From: Sulfuritalea sp.
GTDB taxonomy: Bacteria > Pseudomonadota > Gammaproteobacteria > Burkholderiales > Rhodocyclaceae
DNA: 54,867 nucleotides
Assembly (NCBI GenBank): GCA_021738385.1
Contig: JAIPCF010000010.1
Coordinates: forward strand, 1 to 54,867
Direction of reading: 5' to 3'
The translations under genes and the position numbers were made by a program. The notes below the pieces were generated by a model. The model saw only the letters and a program-made list of their open reading frames with translations, had not been told where the DNA came from and made no database searches. This document shows positions 35,384-44,222 of the stretch, one piece after another (the stretch's first letter is position 1; the number at the start of each line of letters is the position of its first letter).

Positions 35384-37084
35384 ATGACAAAAGCGATTGC
35401 CGGATTGCTGGCATCCGCTGTACTGTTGGCCGTACTATCGCTGGATGAGGCGAACGCGCAGGATGCGAGCTTCGACGTTTCGCGGTTCCAGGTCGAAGGC
35501 AACTCCATCCTTTCAGCACAGCGGGTCGAGCAGCTTGTCGCGCCCTTTGTCGGCAGTGGCAAGGTCTATGGCGACATCCAGAGGGCGCTGGAAGCATTGG
35601 AAAACGAATATCGCCGCCTCGGGTTTGGCACGGTACAGGTTTATGTACCGGAGCAGGAGCTCACTACCGGCGTCGTAAAGCTGCAAATCACCGAAGGCGT
35701 CGTCGGAAAAGTCACAGTCACCGGCAACAAGTATTTCGACGAAGCCAATGTGCGGGCCAGCTTGCCGGATATCAAAGAGGGCAGCGCACCCAACATGCGC
35801 AAGCTTTCCGAAAATGTTCAGTTGAGCAATGAAAACCCGGCCAAGCAGGTCGAAGTCACTCTGGGGGTGAGCGAAGACGAGGGCAAGGTTGATATCAAGG
35901 TCGAAGTCACGGAGGAAAACCCCAGGCGTTTCTACGTCACGCTGGATAACACCGGTACCAAGGCCAGCGGCAAGCATCGGCTGGGCGTTTCCTACCAGAA
36001 TGCTAATGTGGGTAACCGCGATCAGGTGCTGACGTTGGCTTACACGACCGCAATTGATCCTCCCGGAGGCATGAAAATTCTCGGCAATCGTGCTTTGCCG
36101 TGGCAAGACGCAAATGGTGTGAAAGTCGACATTTTCAGTATCGGCTACCGCCTGCCCTTGTATTCGCTTGGCGATAGCATCGACTTAATCTACGGAAACT
36201 CCAGCACCGACTCGCCGACCAATTCGCCGAACCTCGGCGGGGGTCTTGCGATTAACGGCAAAGGTGAGGTATTCGGACTGCGCTACAACCATATTTTTGC
36301 GCGTGCTGGCGAGTACAGTTCCAAGCTGGTGATGGGAGTCGACTACAAGTACACCAACAGCCGTTGCGCCATTGCCGGCAATCCGACGGCTTTCGGTACA
36401 GCCGGTTGTACACCCCATACGTTTCGTCCTGTTTCAGCCACCTATAGCGGGCAGTGGCAAAAACCGGGTAAAGCCATTGATTTCAACATCGGGGTGATTC
36501 ATCACCTGTTTCCGATGGGCAGCCGCTTTACTTTTTCCCCGGCCGCCCCTGCCGCAGGGGGTTACGATCGATACTCAGCTGCGTCAGGCTATCGCACCAA
36601 GGATGAGTTCACGGCACTGCGCTTTGGCGGCAGCTATGCCACAGCATTGGGCAGCGACTGGCTGTTCAGGGCGGCGGCGAGCGGTCAGTATGCGAACAAT
36701 GCATTGCCTGCTGGCGAGCGGCTCGGGTTGGCGGGTTCCAATGCTGTGCGCGGTTTTCTGGAGCGTGCGGTCGCGTCCGATCGAGGCTACTTCGCAAATT
36801 TTGAAATCTATTCACCGGATATCGCGGCGCGTCTCGGTCTCAAGGGCAATCTCAAATGGCTGGCCTTCTACGATACAGCGCGCGGCTCCAACTTGAATCC
36901 GTCCGTCAACCAGATGGTAAATATTGCGTCGCTGGGTGTCGGTGTGCGCTACAACATCAAAAAGGATGTCAGCGCTCGCTTTGATGTTGCCCGGGTAATG
37001 GATGGCCTCTGGCCAAATGGGGCGCCAAACATTGCGCTTGAAGGCAATATTCGCGGCCACTTTGCCCTTGCGTTTGGTTTCTGA
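35384..37084 (+). CDS. Two-partner secretion outer-membrane transporter (TpsB/FhaC/ShlB family)
   Basis: Outer-membrane channel that exports the adjacent TpsA. The 566-residue protein starts MTKAIAGLLASAVLLAVLS with a signal peptide ending near NAQ. Two POTRA domains follow (FDVSRFQVEGNSIL...; GVVGKVTVTGNKYFDEANVR...), then a 16-strand barrel (~185-566) with the loop-6 VRGF motif (SNAVRGFLERAVASDRGYF) and a terminal phenylalanine (ALAFGF). ATG 35384 is preferred over GTG 35372 because GGTGAG at 35371 lies seven bases before the ATG. Confidence 0.93.
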   Translation: MTKAIAGLLASAVLLAVLSLDEANAQDASFDVSRFQVEGNSILSAQRVEQLVAPFVGSGKVYGDIQRALEALENEYRRLGFGTVQVYVPEQELTTGVVKLQITEGVVGKVTVTGNKYFDEANVRASLPDIKEGSAPNMRKLSENVQLSNENPAKQVEVTLGVSEDEGKVDIKVEVTEENPRRFYVTLDNTGTKASGKHRLGVSYQNANVGNRDQVLTLAYTTAIDPPGGMKILGNRALPWQDANGVKVDIFSIGYRLPLYSLGDSIDLIYGNSSTDSPTNSPNLGGGLAINGKGEVFGLRYNHIFARAGEYSSKLVMGVDYKYTNSRCAIAGNPTAFGTAGCTPHTFRPVSATYSGQWQKPGKAIDFNIGVIHHLFPMGSRFTFSPAAPAAGGYDRYSAASGYRTKDEFTALRFGGSYATALGSDWLFRAAASGQYANNALPAGERLGLAGSNAVRGFLERAVASDRGYFANFEIYSPDIAARLGLKGNLKWLAFYDTARGSNLNPSVNQMVNIASLGVGVRYNIKKDVSARFDVARVMDGLWPNGAPNIALEGNIRGHFALAFGF

Positions 37085-37194
37085 GCCAGGACTGGAGTTG
37101 CATTGGGAGTGTGACTTACTCCCTGGAAGCCGGGTCGGTTCTGGACTATATGTAATAGATGCGTGGGAGGCTGTCCCGCTATTGGAGTTTGCAG

Positions 37195-40100
37195 ATGCGT
37201 AACAATAACCCTTCCTTCAAGCGCCGCCCGCAGTTGTCCACGCCCCTTCGGTTGGGCGTAGTTGCTGTGGCCGCGTGCTTTATTTCCGCCCCTGCCTTTT
37301 CGAACCCGGTGAATCCGACTGTGGTCAATGGCGCGGCAACTTTCAATCAGGCCGGCAGTGTCCTGACGGTGACCAACAGCAACGGTGCTGTCATCAACTG
37401 GGACAAGTTCTCGATTCAGGCCGGTGAAACGACCCATTTTGCCCAATCTGCGGCTTCCAGCACCGTACTCAATCGGGTACTGAATGACCCGACGGCGATC
37501 TACGGCACCTTGAGTTCAAACGGGCGGGTCTGGCTGGTGAACCCGGCCGGTATCATGGTCGGTCCTGGCGGACGGATCGACACAGCAGGCTTTGTTGCTT
37601 CGACACTTTCCGTACGCAATGAAGATTTTCTCGCCGGCCGCAATTTGTTCGTCAATGATGGTATGGCAAAAGACGTCATCAATCAGGGCGAAATCAAGAC
37701 GCCAGCCGGCGGTAGCGTCTACCTGATCGGCAGTAATGTCAGCAACGAAGGCATCATCACCACGCCCCAGGGCGAAACTATCCTGGCAGTTGGCAATACG
37801 GTCAGTTTGATCGACAGCGCCACGCCGGGCGTCAAGGTCGATATCACCGGAGCGGAGGGTAACGCGACCAACTTAGGTACCATCGCTGCCGAAGCCGGTC
37901 GCATCGGTATTGCCGGCGTTATCGTTAGGAATAGCGGCACACTCAACGCCAGCAGCGTTGTCAGTGAAGGCGGACGAATTTTTCTCAAGGCCAGCCAGGA
38001 CGCCTACGTCGATGGCAACGGTCGCATCGTGACCACCGGTACCAAGGGCGGCAGCGTCGAAGTGCTCGGCAGTCGTGTTGCGGTGATGGACAATGCAAGT
38101 ATCGATGCCAGCGCCACCAGCGATGGCAGTGACGGCGGCAACATCAAGGTCGGCGGCGACTACCAGGGCAAGAACTCCGACATCCAGAATGCAAGCATCA
38201 CCTACTTCGGTGCCGATGCCGAACTAAAAGCCGACGCCGGAAAAGTCGGCGATGGTGGTACGGTGATTGTTTGGGCCGATGACACGACCCGCGCCTACGG
38301 AAACATTAGCGCACGCGGCGGCGACTTGGGCGGCGACGGCGGATTTGTGGAGGTTTCCGGCAAATCGAATTTAACCTTTAGAGCCACGGCGGATGTGCGC
38401 GCGCCAGGCGGCCGCGCGGGAACCGTTCTGCTTGATCCGGACGATATTTCCATTGTTTTGAGCGACGCCACCTTTACAGACGAGTCGCTTACCGGGAGCG
38501 GTCCTTTCGAGCTGGGTTCCGTTTATGGAGGAACCGTAGGCGCCACAATTGGATGGAATACCATCCAGACCCAACTGGGCTTGGGCTCGCTCTCAATTAC
38601 CTCACAGGCGGGCGGTATCGATTTCGCCAACGGCTCCTACGGATGGAGCAACAGCAATTCGCTCTCCCTTTACTCGTTGGGCCATATCGTTTTCAATGGC
38701 GGAAGTTTGAGCAATAGCGGCAGCGGGGCCTTGAATATGATGGCCGGCTGGAACTACACCTCAGGAACGGTAGCGCCAGCCACCACCGGAAGCACCGGTG
38801 ATATCCAGGCGACAAGTACCAGTATCAGCACGACTTCCGGCGCCATGAAGCTTACTGCCGCAGGTGCCGTAACGCTGACCAACTCCAATGTCTCGTCCGG
38901 GGGAACTCTCAATCTCACCGCCCAGTCCCTTACGATCAATGCAACAACGGGGAATGCCGGATTGTCGTCGCAGGGCAATCAGACGATTGCATTGGGTGCG
39001 GGCTCCAATGGTATTTTGAATATCACCTCAACCGTTGGCAACGCAAAAATATCCTCCGGCGGATCACAAGTCATTACCTTCAACGGCACTGCGAACACGC
39101 TGACGCTGCAGGGCAGCAACAGTGCCACGACCTACGGTGGCAATTCGGCAGAGATCAAGGCATCAGGCACCCAGAGCATCACCAAAACCAGCGGCAGCCT
39201 GGCGATTTCACTGACCGGCGGTAGCGGCACGGCCAGCAACCCGCAGAATGCCTACAAGAGTGGCTCGACCCTTATCTGTACATCATGTGCCACGTTCAAT
39301 AGTGCTCGAATTGAAAGCGATGGTGCCCAAACTATCAGCGCCACATCAATCACTGTGCAGGGGGGGAGCGGTGGCAAAGGTAACTCTGCACAGATCGAGA
39401 GCAAAGGCGGCACACAGTCGATTACGACAACGGGCCTTATCAGCATCACCGGGGGTACGGGCACCGGCTACTACAACTCGAGCGTCAACGATTCCGTCAC
39501 CTCTGACGCCGGAATTCATTCTGATGGAACGCAGACCGTCAATGCCGGTTCTATCACCCTGGCTGGCGGCGGAGACAGCACAACGCTTGGCGGCGCGTTT
39601 CTAACGGGCAAGACGTCACAGAGCATCACCACTACCGGCAATCTGACCATCACCGGCGGTGCCAGCGGCGCTTCCGGTCAGTATGGATTGGGTGCTGCGG
39701 CAGTCATAGGCGAGGAAACCGGGGCGAACATCACCCTGAATGTTGGCGGCACGCTAAGCATGGTGGGCGGTAGCGGCGCAAGCAGTTATGCGCTGATTGG
39801 TTCAGCGAGTGGGTCACCGACCGTCAATATCACAGCGGCTAACAACATCACCATGACGGGCGGCAGTTCTGCCGCCAAGATCGGTGTGTTAACCAACGGT
39901 CCTGCGGGATCGCTATCGATGACCTCGACAACCGGCAACATCTCTCAGGATGCCGCGAGCGCGATTAATACCGCAACCATGACCGCACAGGCAACTGCCG
40001 GAAATCTCCAGTTCGCGGGTGCAAACCGGGTTAATACAGTCAACCTGACGGCGAACAGCAGCATTAATTACAACAGTAAGCAGTCTTTCCATCTCGCCAC

Positions 40101-41541
40101 CGCGACCCCGGGTGCTGCCTCGCCGCTGACGGTCACCACGGTTTCCGGATCACCCTACGGAGGCAACATTTATCTCGGATCGGTGGGCGTAGCGGGTGCC
40201 ACAACCGTTGATGTAACCGCCTACGGGGCCATATATGACGACAACGGCAGTGGCGTCACCAATGTCACGGGCAATACCATTAATCTGACCAGCTACGGCG
40301 GCACGTCGGGGTCTCTGGCGATCAGCACCGACGTCAAGGCCAGTACGGCGACCACTGCCACTGTGGTTGCGGGTTCCAGCTACGGCGGCGTACGCATAGG
40401 TGCTGCTACGGGATCTGCGGGTACCTACACGATTAATGACTCGGCCAGCGCCGGGACGTCTGCTTCTTTCTTCGATTATTCGTCAGGCCCCTTCACACTT
40501 ACGGGCAGCAATCTAACAATCAGCACTGGCAGCTATGGTGATGTTTTCATCGGCGCGACCGGGAATCTGGCGTGGAACGGGAACCGGTCTTTCACGACGT
40601 CGGGCAACGTTCTTGTAGCGTCGGGCGGTACTCTGAGCTTTGGCACCAGCAACTATCTTTCGAACTCCGGAACAGTGAAGTTTGCGGCGGCTGCACTCGA
40701 CATGCCCTCAAATGCACAAATTACGGCTACCAAAGGCTTTACCGGAATAATCGTTGGCAACGCTTCGATGGACGGGGGCTCGTGGATTCGTACCTACGAC
40801 GGCGATCTTAATCTGGTCGTTGGCGGCGATCTGACTTTGAATGGTGGGGCCTATCTGCACGGCGGGTATAGCCCGACTACGAAAGTTCCGGACGTCACCA
40901 CAAGGGTGAGCGGCAATTTGCGGCTCAACAATGGAGCGCAGATAAAAGCGTACAACGATATTTACGTAGATATGGTTGGTTCGACCTCTACGCTCTACCT
41001 GAATGACACTGCCGGTTTGGGAAGTCCGTCAAAGATTTGGTCCGATGTGGGCATGCCGGTGGGAACCACGCATTTGGCTTTTCTTTCGCGGACCAGCGGC
41101 GGGGTAGTGATTGATGGCATAACCGGCGGTACCACGACCACTTCCGGTAGTGGATTTTTCACCGGGACGGACGGTCTGGTAGCCACCGCTGGCAATGGTT
41201 TGAAAGTCACCTATCCGGTCACCGCCGCACTGGATTTGTGCTCGACCGACCCGGGTCTGTGCAAACCGACATCGACCATTAGTACGCCTATAGAATCGCC
41301 GCCGCTTACCTTCGATCTCACGGGTTCGGGCGGTGCAAATAGCGGGAATCAAGGCAACGTGGTTGGCGGCGGTGAAGGTACGTTCGGTAGCGAAGAAAAT
41401 GGCGGCACGGGTGGCGCGAACCAGAACAAAGACGAAGAGAAAGACAAAAAAGACGACAAGGACAAGAAGTCTGACCAAGCCAAAGATGAGAAAAAAGATG
41501 ACAAGCCAGCCAAGAAAAAACTTGCCCAGTGCTCCACTTGA
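37195..41541 (+). CDS. Two-partner secretion exoprotein (TpsA, filamentous-haemagglutinin-like)
   Basis: Large secreted beta-helix protein, 1448 residues. The signal region MRNNNPSFKRRPQ...LGVVAVAACFISAPAFS is followed by the TPS domain (~37-150) with NPTVVNGAATFNQAG, VINWDKFSIQAGETTHFAQ and the NPNG-equivalent VWLVNPAGIMVGPGG. The body is Gly/Ser/Thr/Asn-rich imperfect repeats such as QSITTTGLISITGG. The last ~45 residues are a run of Lys/Asp/Glu (NKDEEKDKKDDKDKKSDQ) ending in a lone Cys three residues from the end. An adhesin or surface-matrix role is typical for the family; no toxin domain is visible. It lies 110 bases after tpsB. The start at 37195 fits GGAG at 37183; an upstream in-frame ATG at 37159 is less likely. 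Confidence 0.92.
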   Translation: MRNNNPSFKRRPQLSTPLRLGVVAVAACFISAPAFSNPVNPTVVNGAATFNQAGSVLTVTNSNGAVINWDKFSIQAGETTHFAQSAASSTVLNRVLNDPTAIYGTLSSNGRVWLVNPAGIMVGPGGRIDTAGFVASTLSVRNEDFLAGRNLFVNDGMAKDVINQGEIKTPAGGSVYLIGSNVSNEGIITTPQGETILAVGNTVSLIDSATPGVKVDITGAEGNATNLGTIAAEAGRIGIAGVIVRNSGTLNASSVVSEGGRIFLKASQDAYVDGNGRIVTTGTKGGSVEVLGSRVAVMDNASIDASATSDGSDGGNIKVGGDYQGKNSDIQNASITYFGADAELKADAGKVGDGGTVIVWADDTTRAYGNISARGGDLGGDGGFVEVSGKSNLTFRATADVRAPGGRAGTVLLDPDDISIVLSDATFTDESLTGSGPFELGSVYGGTVGATIGWNTIQTQLGLGSLSITSQAGGIDFANGSYGWSNSNSLSLYSLGHIVFNGGSLSNSGSGALNMMAGWNYTSGTVAPATTGSTGDIQATSTSISTTSGAMKLTAAGAVTLTNSNVSSGGTLNLTAQSLTINATTGNAGLSSQGNQTIALGAGSNGILNITSTVGNAKISSGGSQVITFNGTANTLTLQGSNSATTYGGNSAEIKASGTQSITKTSGSLAISLTGGSGTASNPQNAYKSGSTLICTSCATFNSARIESDGAQTISATSITVQGGSGGKGNSAQIESKGGTQSITTTGLISITGGTGTGYYNSSVNDSVTSDAGIHSDGTQTVNAGSITLAGGGDSTTLGGAFLTGKTSQSITTTGNLTITGGASGASGQYGLGAAAVIGEETGANITLNVGGTLSMVGGSGASSYALIGSASGSPTVNITAANNITMTGGSSAAKIGVLTNGPAGSLSMTSTTGNISQDAASAINTATMTAQATAGNLQFAGANRVNTVNLTANSSINYNSKQSFHLATATPGAASPLTVTTVSGSPYGGNIYLGSVGVAGATTVDVTAYGAIYDDNGSGVTNVTGNTINLTSYGGTSGSLAISTDVKASTATTATVVAGSSYGGVRIGAATGSAGTYTINDSASAGTSASFFDYSSGPFTLTGSNLTISTGSYGDVFIGATGNLAWNGNRSFTTSGNVLVASGGTLSFGTSNYLSNSGTVKFAAAALDMPSNAQITATKGFTGIIVGNASMDGGSWIRTYDGDLNLVVGGDLTLNGGAYLHGGYSPTTKVPDVTTRVSGNLRLNNGAQIKAYNDIYVDMVGSTSTLYLNDTAGLGSPSKIWSDVGMPVGTTHLAFLSRTSGGVVIDGITGGTTTTSGSGFFTGTDGLVATAGNGLKVTYPVTAALDLCSTDPGLCKPTSTISTPIESPPLTFDLTGSGGANSGNQGNVVGGGEGTFGSEENGGTGGANQNKDEEKDKKDDKDKKSDQAKDEKKDDKPAKKKLAQCST

Positions 41542-41545
41542 GCCC

Positions 41546-42268
41546 ATGTCCGGTCTGATGTGGCGCGCGTTTTTGTTGCTGGCAGCCGGGTTGTTCTGGA
41601 TGCCGGTAGCGCAAGCCGCCACGGCGGGCCAGATTACGCATTTGTCCGGCACGATTTCAGCCAAGCGGCTGGATGGCACAAGCAAGCTGCTCTCCGTCAA
41701 GTCGGAAATTCTTGAGGGTGACACACTGAGTACCGAGCGTGAAACCTATGCCCGCATCAAGTTCATCGACGGGGGCGAAGTGGTCTTGCGCCCAGGCACT
41801 CAACTGAAAATCGAGAGCTATTCCTACAATGCCACCAAGCCGGAAAGTGACAACATACTGATGAGTATGTTCAAGGGTGGTTTGCGAGCAGTGACCGGGT
41901 TGCTCGGGAAACGCAATCGCGACAAAGTAAATTTCAAAACCGAGACAGCAACCATTGGTATTCGCGGCACTCATTTTGGCGCGCTGTTGTGCCAAAACGA
42001 TTGCGGCGGTGTGCCTACCACGGGTGGCACACCGCCCCCTAACGGCTTGCATGTGGATGTGACCACCGGCGCCATTACCCTGAGTAATGCAGCGGGCTCA
42101 GTGCAGATCGGCGCAGGCCAGTTTGGCTTTGTCGCCGGACCCAACTCTGCGCCGGTACCCGTTCCGCCGCAACAGGGTATTCAGGTCACCATGCCAAGCT
42201 CAATCGCTTCCAACAAAGGCGGTGGCAAAGGAGTTGGCAAGAGTGGCGCCGCCGAGTGCAAGATGTAG
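41546..42268 (+). CDS. Secreted FecR-domain protein
   Basis: A 240-residue protein starting MSGLMWRAFLLLAAGLFWMPVAQA, a clear signal peptide. The FecR-like domain follows: AGQITHLSGTISAKRLDGTSKLLSVKSEILEGDTLSTERETYARIKFIDGGEVVLRPGTQLKIESYSY, then ATIGIRGTHFGALLC. The C-terminus is Gly/Pro-rich and ends CKM. It has no transmembrane helix besides the signal, so it is not a classic FecR anti-sigma; stand-alone periplasmic versions occur beside surface-protein genes and their role is open. It starts four bases after the tpsA stop, so it is probably co-transcribed. Confidence 0.85.
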   Translation: MSGLMWRAFLLLAAGLFWMPVAQAATAGQITHLSGTISAKRLDGTSKLLSVKSEILEGDTLSTERETYARIKFIDGGEVVLRPGTQLKIESYSYNATKPESDNILMSMFKGGLRAVTGLLGKRNRDKVNFKTETATIGIRGTHFGALLCQNDCGGVPTTGGTPPPNGLHVDVTTGAITLSNAAGSVQIGAGQFGFVAGPNSAPVPVPPQQGIQVTMPSSIASNKGGGKGVGKSGAAECKM

Positions 42269-42410
42269 GCTGGCTTGAACAATTGCGATAGTGCAGCATT
42301 GTCATTGTGTTGCTGTTCTATTTGCTGCGCACGTTGCAGCTTGCTGCTATCCTTGTTCTTGGAACGCAATCGGTGTCTTCCCTTGATCTGTTGACTGTCC
42401 AGAGGCTCGT

Positions 42411-43298
42411 ATGACCTTGTCTGCAAACAATCCCAAACACGATTCTCAATTCGACAGCCTGCTTCCCTCACTGAACCTTGATCGGCGCAGCTTTGTGGTA
42501 ACCACGCTGGGTGCCGGTTTTGCATTGGCCATGCAGCCGACGCTAGCTCAAACTGCGATCAAGACCGATACGGATGGCCTGATCGCCGGCGAGATCAAAG
42601 TATCGGTTAGCGATGGTGAAATGGTTGCGTATCGCGCGGTACCTGCAGAGAAAAAAAGTGCGCCGGTAATTTTGGTGGTATCAGAAATTTTTGGTGTCCA
42701 CGAACATATATCCGATGTTTGCCGACGGTTGGCCAAGCAAGGTTATATGGCAATTGCACCTGAACTTTTCGCACGCTATGGTGATCCGCGCAAGATGTCG
42801 AATGTGTCCGAGATTCTTTCCAAAGTGATCGCCATGACGCCAGATGCCGGGGTCATGGCTGACCTGGACGCCAGCGTTGCCTGGGCCGCCAAGAACGGCG
42901 GCGACGCCACCCGGCTGGCGATTACCGGTTTTTGTTGGGGCGGAAGAATCACCTGGCTGTACGCGGCTCACAACCCGAAACTCAAGGCGGGTGTTGCATG
43001 GTATGGCAGGCTTGACGGCTTGGCCAGCGAACAAACGCCCAAGCATCCGCTCGATTTGGTTGCACAGATCAAGCCGCCGGTGCTTGGCTTGTACGGCGGA
43101 AAAGACCAAGGTATCCCACTTGACGATGTTGAGGCGATGCGCACCGAATTGAAAAAGGCCGGCAGCAAGTCGGAGCTCCATGTCTATCCGGAAGCCCCAC
43201 ATGCCTTCAACGCCGACTACCGACCCAGTTATCGCAAGGATGCCGCCGAGGATGGCTGGAAGCGCATGCTGGCTTGGTTACGTCAGCATGGGGTTTAA
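42411..43298 (+). CDS. Dienelactone hydrolase family protein with Tat signal
   Basis: Alpha/beta hydrolase of 295 residues. The N-terminus has a twin-arginine motif ([19 protein letters not shown], ~23-41), so it is probably exported folded to the periplasm. The nucleophile is Cys175 in GFCWGG, with Asp232 (YGGKDQGIP) and His264 ([11 protein letters not shown]), the Cys-Asp-His triad of dienelactone hydrolases. The natural substrate is unknown; such exported homologues hydrolyse a range of esters or lactones. It stands alone between the FecR gene and the convergent GntR gene. Confidence 0.9.
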   Translation: MTLSANNPKHDSQFDSLLPSLNLDRRSFVVTTLGAGFALAMQPTLAQTAIKTDTDGLIAGEIKVSVSDGEMVAYRAVPAEKKSAPVILVVSEIFGVHEHISDVCRRLAKQGYMAIAPELFARYGDPRKMSNVSEILSKVIAMTPDAGVMADLDASVAWAAKNGGDATRLAITGFCWGGRITWLYAAHNPKLKAGVAWYGRLDGLASEQTPKHPLDLVAQIKPPVLGLYGGKDQGIPLDDVEAMRTELKKAGSKSELHVYPEAPHAFNADYRPSYRKDAAEDGWKRMLAWLRQHGV

Positions 43299-43497
43299 AG
43301 GTTGAACCGGTTTTTGCCTTGAGGTGAGTGGTCAGGTCTGACTGTTTAACTGAATCAGCGTAGGGGCAAATCCAAAAGTCGGCGCTGATGAGACCCCTGC
43401 GCAGCAAGGCGGTCGAGCAAAAGACGCTCTCCTCGCCGCTGCGGATGGCGATACGGCGAGCCGACTTGTGCAGAAAACGGGTTGAGGCTTTAAGGTG
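43292..43497. repeat. Long imperfect inverted repeat between convergent genes
   Basis: The outer ends match when one is reversed: TTTAAAGGTTGAACCGG (43294-43310) against the complement of the segment near 43470-43493 (about 18 of 24 positions). Inside, AAGTCGGC (43377) pairs with GCCGACTT (43460). The segment AAAAGTCGGCGCTG resembles the dispersed repeat. It spans both stop codons and could fold into a large terminator-like structure or be a decayed small mobile element. Confidence 0.5.
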
Positions 43498-44161
43498 AAA
43501 CCGCCAGCCGCGCCAGAGCTGCGCGCCCCGACAGAAGGTGGTCATGCATTCTCTGTCCGGCCAATGCAGGATCCTTCAGCTGCAAGGCCTCAAGAATTTC
43601 GCGGTGTTCGGTTAGGGACTGTATAAGTCGGCCGTCCAGTCGCAACGAATCGCGGCGGGTCAGTTTGATGACCTTGCGTGCGTCGTCTATCAAATGCGCC
43701 AGATAACTGTTGCCGGCGATTTCCTGCAGAGCCTTGTGGAAGCGTTGATTGGCCTCGAAGAATCGATCGGCATTGTTGGCAGCCGCCTGTTGCTCCAGAT
43801 CCTCATGGATGGCGGCAAGCCGTGAAAACTCGGCGCTGGTGATACGGCGAGCGGCTTCCTCTGCAACCTTGCCTTCGAGTACCGCCATCACCGGAAAGAC
43901 CTCGTCGATGTCCTTTTCCGACAACAGCGTCACGTAACAGCCGCGGCGCGGCTTGAGCACGACCAAGCCCTCGGCAGCGAGCACTTTGAGCGCTTCGCGC
44001 AAGGGAGTACGGCTGATGCCGTACTCTTGAGTGAGTGCTTGCTCGTCTATCCAGCCACCAGGTGGAAGCTCGTGAGCGAAGATTCTCGCGCGCAAGCGTT
44101 CTGCGACTTGTTCGTACAAGGCGGGTGCGGTGAGAATCTGTGACGAGGTACTTGCATTCAT
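43490..44161 (-). CDS. GntR/FadR-family transcriptional regulator
   Basis: A 223-residue regulator, starting [67 protein letters not shown] (winged helix), followed by a FadR-type all-helical FCD ligand domain ([59 protein letters not shown]). It is divergent from the mutase gene with 61 bases between, so it likely controls the propionate/methylmalonyl genes; the ligand could be a carboxylate or CoA ester. An in-frame start at 44347 would run into the mutase gene and is rejected. A dispersed-repeat copy lies inside (43825-43850). Confidence 0.9.
   Translation of the reverse strand: MNASTSSQILTAPALYEQVAERLRARIFAHELPPGGWIDEQALTQEYGISRTPLREALKVLAAEGLVVLKPRRGCYVTLLSEKDIDEVFPVMAVLEGKVAEEAARRITSAEFSRLAAIHEDLEQQAAANNADRFFEANQRFHKALQEIAGNSYLAHLIDDARKVIKLTRRDSLRLDGRLIQSLTEHREILEALQLKDPALAGQRMHDHLLSGRAALARLAVSP
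43825..43850. repeat. Dispersed short repeat, copy in the GntR gene
   Basis: Begins AAAACTCGGCGCTGG and continues TGATACGGCGA. Here it encodes RRITSAEF, a different reading frame from the copies in thiL and dsbD (AAVxPAPSF). Confidence 0.65.
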
Positions 44162-44186
44162 AATTATGGATGCAGTATCATGCAAG
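44151..44186. promoter_or_regulatory. Candidate operator between gntR and the mutase gene
   Basis: Inverted arms CTTGCAT (44151-44157) and ATGCAAG (44180-44186) flank a 22-base centre containing ATAATTAT. The left arm overlaps the regulator's start codon. A binding site for the GntR protein is inferred from position. Confidence 0.45.
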
Positions 44187-44222
44187 CTCGCTTGGAAGTC
44201 AAGCGTGTTCAAAGGAAGAAAT

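Noticed and set aside
38242-38266. AAAAGTCGGCGATGG-type match in tpsA, and a shorter one in fadH near 7291, to the dispersed repeat
   Set aside because: In tpsA the residues (GKVGDGGTV) fit the glycine-rich helix repeats, and the fadH match stops after about 14 bases; chance or coding constraint explains both.
44162-44222. Looked for a cobalamin riboswitch before methylmalonyl-CoA mutase
   Set aside because: The gap is about 60 bases, far too short, and no B12-box is seen.
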